Of a stretch of 64,000 nucleotides of DNA, positions 8,884-16,836 are shown one piece after another. The stretch spans positions 124,001 to 188,000 of the forward strand of contig NZ_QNUL01000011.1 in assembly GCF_003383615.1 (NCBI RefSeq), read 5' to 3'. Position numbers and translations under genes: made by a program. Position 1 is the stretch's first letter. Each line of letters opens with the position of its first letter. This DNA comes from Dyadobacter luteus (GTDB lineage Bacteria > Bacteroidota > Bacteroidia > Cytophagales > Spirosomataceae). The notes beneath the pieces are model-generated. The model was not told where the DNA came from. It searched no databases and saw nothing but the letters and a program-made list of their open reading frames with translations.

Positions 8884-9480
8884 ATGGCATACGATAAATT
8901 CACCATATTAAAGAGCACGGCAGTTCCTTTGCCGATTGAAAACGTGGATACGGATCAGATTATCCCTGCACGTTTCCTTAAAGCGACTAAACGCGAAGGA
9001 TTTGGCGACAACCTATTCAGAGACTGGCGCTATAACGGTGACGATACACCGAAAGCTGATTTCGTTTTAAATAACCCAATCTATTCAGGCAAAATCCTGG
9101 TTGGAGGCCATAACTTCGGTAGCGGTTCAAGCCGTGAGCACGCAGCGTGGGCGATCTATGACTACGGTTTCCGTTGTGTCGTTTCCAGCTTTTTTGCAGA
9201 TATCTTCAAAGGTAACTCTCTGAACATCGGAATTTTACCTGTACAAGTCAGTCCTGAATTTTTGGATAAAATATTCCAGGCTATCGAAGCAGATCCTAAT
9301 GCTGAACTGGAAGTGAATCTGCCCGAACAAACTATCACACTGGTTGCTACAGGTGAGCAGGAATCTTTCGCGATCAATGGCTATAAAAAGCATAACATGA
9401 TCAATGGCTATGATGATATTGATTATCTGCAAGCCATGAAGGGCGAAATCCAGGAGTTTGAAACAACGAGAATTTACTAG
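8884..9480 (+). CDS. leuD: 3-isopropylmalate dehydratase small subunit
   Basis: Small subunit of isopropylmalate isomerase; it completes the LeuC active site. The 198-residue protein shows the swivelling-domain motifs [17 protein letters not shown] near the N terminus and [17 protein letters not shown] (about residues 78-94), with [19 protein letters not shown] following. The length matches the bacterial type-1 subunit. The ATG at 8884 lies just after an AAAGCCCCATACAA repeat end and has no purine-rich ribosome site. It is followed by another copy of the repeat and the synthase paralogue. Confidence 0.97.
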   Translation: MAYDKFTILKSTAVPLPIENVDTDQIIPARFLKATKREGFGDNLFRDWRYNGDDTPKADFVLNNPIYSGKILVGGHNFGSGSSREHAAWAIYDYGFRCVVSSFFADIFKGNSLNIGILPVQVSPEFLDKIFQAIEADPNAELEVNLPEQTITLVATGEQESFAINGYKKHNMINGYDDIDYLQAMKGEIQEFETTRIY

Positions 9481-9558
9481 ATGGCTATCAGCCATCAGCT
9501 GTCAGCTATCGGCTTGTGCGGATATAGTTTGATAGCCAAAGGCTGACTGCCGAAAGCC
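9481..9558. repeat. palindromic GGCTATCAGCC/GACTGCCGAAAGCC repeat
   Basis: The left half (from 9483, with GTCAGCTATCGGCTTG at about 9501-9516) resembles the left flank of the S23 unit. The right half (9530-9558, ending in GACTGCCGAAAGCCCC) resembles its right flank. GGCTATC (9483-9489) is the inverse of GATAGCC (9531-9537). It therefore looks like the same repeat pair without a gene inside. The right end directly touches the next ATG at 9561. Confidence 0.6.
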
Positions 9559-9560
9559 CC

Positions 9561-11102
9561 ATGAACAGACGCTATATTGAAATAATGGACACGACACTCC
9601 GTGATGGTGAACAAACCAGCGGAGTGTCGTTTTCAGCATCGGAAAAATTAACCATCGCTCAGCTTCTTTTACAAGAGGTGAAGGTGGATCGTATAGAAAT
9701 TGCCTCCGCACGTGTTTCGGAAGGAGAATTTCAGGCTGTAAAACAAATTACCAAGTGGGCTGAAGCGAATGGTTACCTTGATAAAATTGAGGTACTTACA
9801 TTTGTTGATGGAGACGCTTCCATCAATTGGATGAAAGAAGCCGGTGCGCGTGTGATGAATTTGCTTACCAAAGGTTCATTAAATCACCTTCAGCATCAGC
9901 TCAAAAAAACGCCAGCCGAACATTTTGCTGATATTCAAAAAGTGATTGAACTGGCGGTAGCATCCGGAATTAATTGCAATGTATACTTAGAAGACTGGAG
10001 CAATGGCATGCGAAATTCGAGAGAATACGTATTTCAGGCACTAGATTTTCTTTGTGAATTACCGGTTAAAAGAATTTTGCTCCCAGATACCCTGGGCATT
10101 CTTACACCTTCGGAATCCTATGATTTCGTCAAATCCATTGTAGACAAGTATCCCACATGTCGTTTTGAGTTCCATGCACATAACGATTACGATCTGAGTG
10201 TAGCCAATGTAATGGAAGCACTCAGAGCCGGAGTACACGGATTACACCTCACTGTCAACGGTATGGGTGAAAGAACGGGAAATGCCCCGCTTGCAAGCAC
10301 AATTGCAGTCATTGATGATTTCATGCCCGAACTTGAAACATCAGTGAATGAAAAATCCTTGTATTCGGTAAGCAAACTGGTTGAAACATTTTCAGGAATC
10401 CGAATTCCTTCCAATAAACCTATCGTTGGAGAGAGTGTTTTTACTCAAACGGCTGGTATACATGCAGATGGTGATAAGAAAAACAATCTGTATTTCAGCA
10501 AACTGATGCCCGAGCGTTTCGGACGGCTACGTTCTTATGCACTGGGAAAAACGTCAGGAAAAGCCAATATTGAAAATAATCTCAGAGATTTGGGGATTAC
10601 TCTGGCCGACGCTGATCTTAAAAAGGTGACACAAAGGATTATTGAGCTCGGCGACCGTAAGGAAGCTGTGACCCCCGATGATCTTCCTTACATCATTTCC
10701 GATGTACTGGATAGTAATACAATTGAAGAAAAGGTTTCCATTCTCAATTACGTGCTTACCCACTCTAAGAACCTCAAACCATCTGCCACATTACAAATAC
10801 GTTTTGGAAATGAAATTTTTGAAGAGAATGCGCAGGGCGACGGGCAGTATGATGCATTTATGAATGCACTGAAAAAAATCTATGCTCTGAAAGGGATCAA
10901 TCTTCCGATGCTGACTGATTACACCGTTCGTATACCTCCCGGAGGAAAAACAGATGCCCTTTGTGAAACTATCATAACATGGGAGATCAATGGCAAAGAT
11001 GTTAAAACAAGAGGACTGGATTCGGATCAAACTGTATCGGCCATTATGGCGACGCAGAAAATGCTGAATTTGACGGGGGTGTCTGATGATTCAAAACCTT
11101 AG
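9561..11102 (+). CDS. alpha-isopropylmalate/(R)-citramalate synthase-like protein with regulatory domain
   Basis: A DRE-TIM metallolyase condensing acetyl-CoA with a 2-oxo acid. The 513-residue protein has an N-terminal HMGL-like barrel ([20 protein letters not shown]; metal ligands in HAHNDYDLSVANV) and a C-terminal LeuA dimer/regulatory domain (about residues 390-505, PGGKTDALCETIITWEI). It differs from the second synthase at 13112, which lacks the regulatory domain. Similar paralogues next to leuCD are known in Bacteroides, where the annotation varies between isopropylmalate and citramalate synthase. The substrate cannot be decided here. Its ATG abuts the upstream repeat. Confidence 0.88.
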   Translation: MNRRYIEIMDTTLRDGEQTSGVSFSASEKLTIAQLLLQEVKVDRIEIASARVSEGEFQAVKQITKWAEANGYLDKIEVLTFVDGDASINWMKEAGARVMNLLTKGSLNHLQHQLKKTPAEHFADIQKVIELAVASGINCNVYLEDWSNGMRNSREYVFQALDFLCELPVKRILLPDTLGILTPSESYDFVKSIVDKYPTCRFEFHAHNDYDLSVANVMEALRAGVHGLHLTVNGMGERTGNAPLASTIAVIDDFMPELETSVNEKSLYSVSKLVETFSGIRIPSNKPIVGESVFTQTAGIHADGDKKNNLYFSKLMPERFGRLRSYALGKTSGKANIENNLRDLGITLADADLKKVTQRIIELGDRKEAVTPDDLPYIISDVLDSNTIEEKVSILNYVLTHSKNLKPSATLQIRFGNEIFEENAQGDGQYDAFMNALKKIYALKGINLPMLTDYTVRIPPGGKTDALCETIITWEINGKDVKTRGLDSDQTVSAIMATQKMLNLTGVSDDSKP

Positions 11103-11131
11103 TTAATGCCATGCCTTATAATCAAATAGGA

Positions 11132-11139
11132 TATATTTG
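11132..11139 (+). promoter_or_regulatory. -7 promoter element for the MntA/HepT pair
   Basis: TATATTTG fits the TAnnTTTG consensus and lies 24 nt before the ATG at 11163. The same motif precedes the other toxin-antitoxin pair at 6206. No convincing -33 element is seen. Confidence 0.4.
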
Positions 11140-11162
11140 TATTAGGTCAACATGTTGAGAAT

Positions 11163-11441
11163 ATGGAAAAGCAACAACTTTATCAAAGCCTTAAAAGTCA
11201 TCTCTTGAAAAATAATGTTACAAGAGCTGCCATTTTTGGATCTTTTGCCCGTAATGAAGAGACAGACAAAAGCGATATAGATGTACTTATTGAAGTAAAT
11301 AACATGACCATGTTCGATATTCTCCGACTTGAAGATGAGCTTCAGAAAATCTGCCAGAGAAAAATAGATCTCGTAGAATACAAAGCAGTGAAGTCATCCA
11401 TTCAAAAATATGTCTTTTCTGATCTTGTTGAATTGATATGA
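11163..11441 (+). CDS. mntA: MntA-type nucleotidyltransferase antitoxin
   Basis: A 92-residue minimal nucleotidyltransferase with the signature GSFARNEETDKSDID (G26, S27, D38, D40). In characterised HEPN/MNT systems this protein adds AMP groups to the HepT toxin and neutralises it. The gene ends in an ATGA overlap with the HEPN gene (start 11438, stop 11439-11441), so the pair is translationally coupled. It is inserted between the synthase paralogue and leuB. Confidence 0.88.
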   Translation: MEKQQLYQSLKSHLLKNNVTRAAIFGSFARNEETDKSDIDVLIEVNNMTMFDILRLEDELQKICQRKIDLVEYKAVKSSIQKYVFSDLVELI

Positions 11442-11764
11442 AACGAGACGATCTTGTATATGTTCAGGACGTCATTGATTCCATTGAAATCATAATTGGC
11501 TATACGAAGGAACAGTCAGAATCTGACTTTGAAAGCAATATCATGTTGCAGGATGCTGTTTATCGCAGACTGGAAATAATCGGCGAAGCAGCCACAAAAA
11601 TTTCAGAGACCTTCAAGGATCAGCATCCGGAAATTGAATGGAAACTCATGAAACTGATGCGAAATAAACTGATACATGAATACTTTGGTATTTCGTCAAC
11701 TACAGTTTACGCCACTATTACCGAGGATATTCCGACACTACTTTTTAAATTAAAATCAATATAA
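11438..11764 (+). CDS. hepT: HepT-type HEPN toxin
   Basis: A 108-residue HEPN-domain protein. The catalytic RX4HXY motif is present as R75-NKLI-H80-E81-Y82, and the helical core (AVYRRLEIIGEAATKIS) is typical. HEPN toxins of this class are RNases; AMPylation of the motif tyrosine by MntA is the known inactivation route. All motif residues are intact, so the toxin should be functional. The leuB ATG follows only 7 nt after its stop, which suggests that leuB is transcribed through the toxin-antitoxin pair. Confidence 0.88.
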   Translation: MKRDDLVYVQDVIDSIEIIIGYTKEQSESDFESNIMLQDAVYRRLEIIGEAATKISETFKDQHPEIEWKLMKLMRNKLIHEYFGISSTTVYATITEDIPTLLFKLKSI

Positions 11765-11771
11765 TTCATTA

Positions 11772-12842
11772 ATGAAAAAGCATATTCTAATTGTTCCAGG
11801 TGATGGTATAGGCCAGGAAGTTACAGAAGTTGGAAAAAAAGTTCTGGAAAAAATTGCTGCAAAATTCGGCCATGAGTTCACTTACGACGAAGCTCTTATA
11901 GGTCACGTTGCCATCGAAGCAACAGGAAATCCACTTCCTGACGAAACCCTGGAAAAGATGCGTGCATCTGACGCGGTTCTTTTCGGAGCCGTTGGACACC
12001 CTAAATATGATAACGACCCAAGCGCAAAAGTTCGTCCTGAACAAGGACTACTGAAAATGCGTAAAGAGCTGGGATTGTATGCAAACCTGCGTCCTATCAA
12101 ACTTTTTGACGAACTGCTTGGCGCATCTTCTATCAAGCCTGAAATTCTGAGAGGTTCAGACATTCTCTTCTTCCGTGAATTGACTGGTGATATTTACTTC
12201 GGAGAAAAAGGACGTAAAAACGAAGGCGATACTGCTTATGATATCGCTGAATACAGCCGCTACGAAGTGGAACGCATCGCACGTAAAGCATTCGATGCTG
12301 CACGTACGCGTCGCAAAAAACTTTGCTCTGTTGACAAAGCGAATGTGTTGGAAACAAGCCGCTTGTGGAGAGAAGTGGTTCAGAAATTAGCTCCTGAGTA
12401 TCCTGACGTTGAAGTTGAACACCAATTCGTTGATTCAGCTGCCATGATGTTGATCAAAGATCCTAAGCGTTTTGATGTTGTCGTAACTGCGAACCTATTT
12501 GGTGACATCCTTACTGACGAAGCGAGCCAGATTGCAGGCTCTATGGGTATGTTGGCCTCTGCTTCTGTAGGCGACAGTACAGGTGTATACGAGCCTATCC
12601 ATGGCTCTGCTCACGATATCACTGGTAAGGGAATCGCTAACCCATTGGCGTCTGTGCTTTCAGCTGCCCTTTTGCTTGATATTTCTTTCGGATTGAAAGC
12701 TGAATCTGACGCAATTATCGCTGCAGTTGACAAGCTTTTGAAAGATGGATTCAGAACTAAAGATATCGCCGACGAGACCACTCCTGCGGATAAGATTCTG
12801 AACACGCAAGCAGCTGGTGAAGAACTATTAAAGAGAATTTGA
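11772..12842 (+). CDS. leuB: 3-isopropylmalate dehydrogenase
   Basis: NAD-dependent oxidative decarboxylase that makes 2-oxoisocaproate in leucine synthesis. The 356-residue protein carries the beta-decarboxylating dehydrogenase features: the GDGIG N-terminal motif, the substrate loop LRKELGLYANLRP-like segment (KMRKELGLYANLRPIK), the Mg-binding NLFGDILTDEASQIAGSMGM and the nucleotide-binding EPIHGSAHDITGKGIANP. The length is normal. It follows HepT by 7 nt and is followed by the leuA leader region. Confidence 0.97.
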   Translation: MKKHILIVPGDGIGQEVTEVGKKVLEKIAAKFGHEFTYDEALIGHVAIEATGNPLPDETLEKMRASDAVLFGAVGHPKYDNDPSAKVRPEQGLLKMRKELGLYANLRPIKLFDELLGASSIKPEILRGSDILFFRELTGDIYFGEKGRKNEGDTAYDIAEYSRYEVERIARKAFDAARTRRKKLCSVDKANVLETSRLWREVVQKLAPEYPDVEVEHQFVDSAAMMLIKDPKRFDVVVTANLFGDILTDEASQIAGSMGMLASASVGDSTGVYEPIHGSAHDITGKGIANPLASVLSAALLLDISFGLKAESDAIIAAVDKLLKDGFRTKDIADETTPADKILNTQAAGEELLKRI

Positions 12843-12869
12843 TTTTTTATAAGTTTTTGCCAAATAATA

Positions 12870-12900
12870 TTTGTTTAAGACAAAACTTGTACTTTCTTTG
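12870..12900 (+). promoter_or_regulatory. promoter candidate of the leuA leader
   Basis: TTTG (12870-12873) and TTTCTTTG (12893-12900) are separated by 19 nt. This fits the Bacteroidota -33/-7 pattern (TTTG, 17-23 nt, TAnnTTTG) with one mismatch in the -7 box. Transcription would begin near 12906, about 40 nt before the leader peptide ATG. Confidence 0.45.
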
Positions 12901-12946
12901 CAGAAGAAAATCGCAGTCAGCGAAATTTCGCCAACCAGAATAGGTC

Positions 12947-12994
12947 ATGACACACGATCAAAATAAAAATTGGCTTCTGCTTAGTATTCCTTAA
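12947..12994 (+). CDS. leucine-rich leader peptide of leuA
   Basis: A 15-codon frame, MTHDQNKNWLLLSIP, starts at ATG 12947 and ends at TAA 12992-12994. It holds three consecutive leucine codons (CTT CTG CTT, 12974-12982) and an isoleucine codon. The stop codon overlaps the first arm of a small hairpin and lies 30 nt upstream of an intrinsic terminator, itself upstream of leuA. This is the classical arrangement of leucine-operon attenuation. No ribosome-binding sequence beyond a weak AATAGG is seen, which is normal in this phylum. The call rests on composition and position, not on homology. Confidence 0.72.
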   Translation: MTHDQNKNWLLLSIP

Positions 12995-13035
12995 AAAAGA
13001 GGAAGGTTTTGTTTTGAGTCGCCCAAAACCCTTTC
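12987..13035 (+). promoter_or_regulatory. antiterminator/pause structures of the leuA attenuator
   Basis: Arm 1 TTCCTT (12987-12992) can pair with arm 2 GAGGAA (12999-13004). Arm 2 extended, GGAAGGTTTTG (13001-13011), can instead pair with arm 3 CAAAACCCTTTC (13024-13035), with one bulge. Arm 3 is the 5' side of the terminator. A ribosome stalled at the leucine codons would cover arm 1 and favour 2:3, allowing read-through. A ribosome at the stop codon would cover arm 2 and favour termination. Confidence 0.62.
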
Positions 13036-13055
13036 TCTCAACGGGAAAGGGTTTT
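13025..13055 (+). terminator. attenuator terminator upstream of leuA
   Basis: A perfect 11-bp stem, AAAACCCTTTC (13025-13035) with GAAAGGGTTTT (13045-13055), has a 9-nt loop. The U residues form the 3' end of the stem and are followed by ATATT, so the run is short. It lies 57 nt before the leuA ATG, within the leader, and not after a gene. Confidence 0.7.
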
Positions 13056-13111
13056 ATATTGGTCAAAAATTATTAAATTCGTAATTCAAATAATAAAAAA
13101 TACCCATTCAA

Positions 13112-14266
13112 ATGAGTAATCGAGTTCAGATCTTCGACACCACCTTAAGGGACGGCGAACAGGTTCCAGGCAGCCAATTAACAACGGAGGAAAAGATAAT
13201 TGTTGCCAAACAACTCGAAAAACTCGGCGTTGATGTGATCGAAGCTGGATTTCCGGTGTCAAGTCCTGGCGACTTCCGCTCTGTAGTGGAAATATCCAAA
13301 GTTGTTCGTGAACCTATCATCTGTGCGCTTTCAAGAGCTGTAATTGGTGATATTGATGCAGCTGCGGACGCACTCCAATATGCAAAACGTGGTCGGATAC
13401 ACACCGGTATTGGCTCATCTGACATCCACATTCAGCATAAATTTAACACCACAAGGGAAAAAATCATTGAAAGAGCAATTTCTGCCACCAAATATGCAAA
13501 AGGTAAGGTAGAAGATGTAGAATTCTATTGTGAAGATGCCGGTAGAGCAGACCTTGTATTCCTTGCGCAGCTTGTAGAAGCTGTAATCGGAGCTGGTGCT
13601 ACTGTTGTAAATATTCCTGACACTACCGGATACTGCCTTCCGGAAGAATATGGTAACAAGATTAAGTACATTTTCGAGAATGTAAAAAATATACACAAGG
13701 CAACAATCTCTATCCATTGCCATAACGACCTCGGCCTTGCCACCGCAAATTCAATTGCAGGTATCAGCCAGGGAGCGCGCCAGGTGGAGGTAACCATCAA
13801 TGGTATCGGCGAAAGAGCTGGAAATACTTCCCTTGAAGAAGTAGTGATGGCGCTGAATGTTCATAAGGAACTTGGTCTGGAAACTGGCGTAAACACACAG
13901 TTTATTTATCCAACAAGTCAGCTCGTTTCAAAAATGATGCGTATGCCTGTACAAGCCAATAAAGCGATTGTAGGCAGAAATGCGTTTGCACACAGCTCAG
14001 GCATTCACCAGGATGGACACCTGAAAAATACGCTGAATTACGAAATTATGAATCCACAGGATGTGGGCGTAGACAAGTCGGATATCGTGCTTACAGCGCG
14101 TAGCGGCCGTCATGCACTAAAACATCGTTTAGAGCTCTTGGGCTTCTCTTTCGACAAACCAACACTGGACGAATTGTATACCAGATTCCTGGAAGTAGCA
14201 GACGTTAAGAAGGAAGTGAATGATGCAGATCTTGTAGATTTGGCACGCACTGCGATTCCGGCATAA
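13112..14266 (+). CDS. leuA: 2-isopropylmalate synthase, short form without regulatory domain
   Basis: Condenses acetyl-CoA with 2-oxoisovalerate, the committed step of leucine synthesis. The 384-residue protein has the DRE-TIM barrel ([21 protein letters not shown]), metal ligands in [15 protein letters not shown] and the subdomain I/II segment ([19 protein letters not shown]). It stops where the LeuA dimer/regulatory domain would begin in 500-residue enzymes, so direct leucine feedback inhibition is not expected. Control may rest on the leader attenuator immediately upstream. No frameshift is visible after the stop, and a terminator follows about 100 nt later, so this looks like a natural short form. 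Confidence 0.92.
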   Translation: MSNRVQIFDTTLRDGEQVPGSQLTTEEKIIVAKQLEKLGVDVIEAGFPVSSPGDFRSVVEISKVVREPIICALSRAVIGDIDAAADALQYAKRGRIHTGIGSSDIHIQHKFNTTREKIIERAISATKYAKGKVEDVEFYCEDAGRADLVFLAQLVEAVIGAGATVVNIPDTTGYCLPEEYGNKIKYIFENVKNIHKATISIHCHNDLGLATANSIAGISQGARQVEVTINGIGERAGNTSLEEVVMALNVHKELGLETGVNTQFIYPTSQLVSKMMRMPVQANKAIVGRNAFAHSSGIHQDGHLKNTLNYEIMNPQDVGVDKSDIVLTARSGRHALKHRLELLGFSFDKPTLDELYTRFLEVADVKKEVNDADLVDLARTAIPA

Positions 14267-14364
14267 TTAGAATCCTATTAGAAATGCTAATAGCCTGAAA
14301 ATGAATTTGATGTTTTGAAGATTTTTTTGTAATGTTACGTATTCAATAACATCCATCAGATTAC

Positions 14365-14402
14365 AAAAAGCCCTCGGTGATTCTGACTAAGGGCTTTTTT
14401 TT
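14365..14402. terminator. bidirectional terminator between leuA and purU
   Basis: AAAAAGCCCT (14365-14374) pairs with AGGGCTTTTT (14390-14399) and is followed by further T residues. The A-rich 5' side serves as a U tract for the convergent purU transcript. A separate 7-bp hairpin (CTATTAG, 5-nt loop, CTAATAG, 14275-14293) lies between leuA and this terminator. Confidence 0.85.
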
Positions 14403-14405
14403 ATT

Positions 14406-15239
14406 TTACAGGATGATGGTTCTGTTATTATGAATGAAAACTCTGTCATTGAAAACCAGTTTCAAAGCTTTTGACAGAACTGCCTTCTCTGTATCCTTTC
14501 CGATTGTAGACATATCCAAAGCTGTTTGCCGGTGATCCACTGACTTAACGTCCTGAGCAATTATAGGCCCCTCATCCAGATCATTATTCACGAAATGCGC
14601 CGTGGCTCCTATAATCTTTACCCCCCTTTCATAAGCTTGTCGGTAAGGATTTGCGCCTATAAACGCAGGTAAGAATGAATGGTGAATATTGATGATCCTG
14701 TCGGGGAAGTGATTTACGAATTCAGGGGTAATGATCCGCATATATTTGGCCAGAACCAGATACTCCGGTCGGTATACGTCTAATGTTCTCAGAATTGCCT
14801 CCTCGTGCTCCTCCCGACTCTTATTTTCATGAGAAATAAAATGGAATGGTATACCGAATTTGCTTACCAGCGGCTGTAAAGTATTATAGTTACTAACAAC
14901 CGCCAAAATGGTTGCATCAAGTTCATCAAAAGCATAACGGATCAACAACTCTCCCAAACAGTGGTGTTCCTTTGTCACCAACACCACCACATCTTTTTTC
15001 TTTTTAGGATTTACTCTCAGGTTGATTCCTTCCGGAAGCTCTCTTTGTAACACTTCCAGTAACTCACTGGCATCAGTTTCCCCTTCAAATTCAGTCCGCA
15101 TGAAAAAATACTTCGACGGGCTTACATATTCATCATTTCTGATGATGTTCTGATTATGCTCAAAAAGAATGCGTGTTACCTTATAAATAAGCCCTTTATG
15201 ATCAGGGCCATCCATCAATAAAATATGGCGTTGGGTCAT
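14406..15239 (-). CDS. purU: formyltetrahydrofolate deformylase
   Basis: Hydrolyses 10-formyl-THF to formate and THF, balancing one-carbon pools. The 277-residue protein has an N-terminal ACT domain (about residues 5-80, ILLMDGPDHKGLIYKVT) and a formyltransferase domain with NIHHSFLPAF and the catalytic-aspartate region TAHFVNNDLDEGPII. This is the full length for PurU; GART-type formyltransferases lack the ACT domain. It faces leuA and shares a terminator with it. It is divergent from the methionine sulfoxide reductase gene. Confidence 0.95.
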   Translation of the reverse strand: MTQRHILLMDGPDHKGLIYKVTRILFEHNQNIIRNDEYVSPSKYFFMRTEFEGETDASELLEVLQRELPEGINLRVNPKKKKDVVVLVTKEHHCLGELLIRYAFDELDATILAVVSNYNTLQPLVSKFGIPFHFISHENKSREEHEEAILRTLDVYRPEYLVLAKYMRIITPEFVNHFPDRIINIHHSFLPAFIGANPYRQAYERGVKIIGATAHFVNNDLDEGPIIAQDVKSVDHRQTALDMSTIGKDTEKAVLSKALKLVFNDRVFIHNNRTIIL

Positions 15240-15396
15240 TATTAAGTCTTAAAAAATATTCTGAAGTACTAAATAAGGCATTTTAACCAAAATACTGAAA
15301 GATAACCGATTAAAACAACTTATTTGATTTTAGAAAGTTCAATGTAACTTATCGTCCCAAAAACACGTTTCACAATTAACAATTTTTATAAATAGA

Positions 15397-15882
15397 ATGG
15401 CTGAAGAATTATTAATCCCCAAAACCACCGACAGAGCTGAAATTTACAATGCATTGCTTCCTCAGATCACTGCACTAACAGAGACAGAAAGTGATTTGAT
15501 TGCGAATCTGGCGAACATAGCTGCTGTTCTTAAAGAAGCGTTCGGATTCTTTTGGGTTGGATTTTACATTGCCAAAGAAGGTCAGCTTGTTCTTGGACCT
15601 TTCCAGGGACCTCTGGCATGTACCCGCATCCCTTTCCACAAAGGAGTTTGTGGTGCCAGCTTCACCAGAAAGGAAACTATTATTGTTCCTGATGTAGAAG
15701 CTTTCCCCGGCCATATTGCTTGTAGTTCCGCATCAAAATCTGAGATCGTGCTTCCTGTTTTTCACAGAAACGGTTCGGTGGCTATGGTTTTGGATGTCGA
15801 CAGCGATGAGTTAAATGATTTCAGCGAAGTAGATAAACAAGGATTATTAGCGATTTTAAGATTGATTGAAAAGAAGCTTTAA
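15397..15882 (+). CDS. msrC: free methionine-(R)-sulfoxide reductase (GAF domain)
   Basis: A single GAF-domain protein of 161 residues that reduces free methionine-R-sulfoxide. The three cysteines of the family are present as C75 (LACTRI), C85 (GVCGASF) and C109 (HIACSSASKSEIVLPV); their spacing of 10 and 24 residues equals that in E. coli YebR/MsrC. It ends 3 nt before the convergent sugar-isomerase-like gene, so no room exists for a separate terminator. The ATG at 15397 gives a normal N terminus. Confidence 0.93.
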   Translation: MAEELLIPKTTDRAEIYNALLPQITALTETESDLIANLANIAAVLKEAFGFFWVGFYIAKEGQLVLGPFQGPLACTRIPFHKGVCGASFTRKETIIVPDVEAFPGHIACSSASKSEIVLPVFHRNGSVAMVLDVDSDELNDFSEVDKQGLLAILRLIEKKL

Positions 15883-15885
15883 GGA

Positions 15886-16809
15886 TTATGCTAAGTACCT
15901 TTCCCGAAACAGCTTCATCATATACACATTAATCGCCCATTGATCCGCCAAAGGCTGATTAGTATAGGGTACGGTTGGTAAATAATGAGGAGGACCAAAC
16001 TCTGTCAGTACGGTAAGTACCTCACCGCTTTTAACCTTGTATTCTACCACTTTATCCCACCAGGCCAGATGTGCTTTCACAGCTGCAGCCCATTCAGGAG
16101 CTCTTGGATCGTTCACTTGCGGCCCTTCTTCGTGGCCTATACGGGTATGAATATGCCCTACCCTGGTCAAAGCTAATTGTACAGTTTCTTCCTGATTAGC
16201 CAAAAGGCTCTCATGCACATTGCACCAGTGCGATATATCCAGGGTCAGTTTTAAATCCGGATTTTTTTCAATAAAATTTCTGGTGATATGTGCTGCAAAA
16301 AGCATTCTGCCCCGATGTGTTTCATGATAGATAGGAATGCTTGTCTGTTTTGAAACTGCAGTTGTATGATCAATAAAAGCTTTGTTTTGCTCGTAGGTAA
16401 AAAAATCACGACCGCTGTGACAATTGATATACAGTGGTTTTTTCCCAAATTGACTTGAAGCAGCATTAATCTGATTTTTGAACGCTTCCAGGCTTTTAAC
16501 AGGATTGTCATCCTGGGACCCACATAAGAAACCTATTTCCAGATCATATTTATTCAAGGCAGTAAGCAACTCTGCCTGTCTTTCTTTTGAGCCTGGCCAC
16601 CACATTTCTGTTCCATCATAACCTTCCTTTTTTATTGCCGCACAGAATTCCTCTGTGGTTCCTTTAAAACCCCAGTTCGTCCCAAATACTTTCAATGACA
16701 ACTTGTTAGCAAACTGAAAAGGTGCAGCATTTTCTCTAGCAACAGCATCTATTCCTACCAATGCTCCTGCCCCGGCAAGTGATGTACTCATAAAATTTCG
16801 GCGGTTCAT
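15886..16809 (-). CDS. exported sugar phosphate isomerase/epimerase-like protein
   Basis: A TIM-barrel (AP endonuclease 2 family) protein of 307 residues. The N terminus MNRRNFMSTSLAGAGALVG is a twin-arginine signal, so it is probably exported folded with its metal. Barrel motifs include GYDGTEMWWPG, CHSGRDFF, YHETHRGR and LTLDISHWCNVHES, the last three with likely metal ligands. It is the last gene of a minus-strand cluster with cytochrome and DUF1501 proteins, 27 nt after the preceding gene. A role in carbohydrate or inositol-like catabolism is suggested by the family; the substrate is unknown. Confidence 0.85.
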   Translation of the reverse strand: MNRRNFMSTSLAGAGALVGIDAVARENAAPFQFANKLSLKVFGTNWGFKGTTEEFCAAIKKEGYDGTEMWWPGSKERQAELLTALNKYDLEIGFLCGSQDDNPVKSLEAFKNQINAASSQFGKKPLYINCHSGRDFFTYEQNKAFIDHTTAVSKQTSIPIYHETHRGRMLFAAHITRNFIEKNPDLKLTLDISHWCNVHESLLANQEETVQLALTRVGHIHTRIGHEEGPQVNDPRAPEWAAAVKAHLAWWDKVVEYKVKSGEVLTVLTEFGPPHYLPTVPYTNQPLADQWAINVYMMKLFRERYLA

Positions 16810-16836
16810 ATCTTAAAAATTAATTTCCCTATTATC

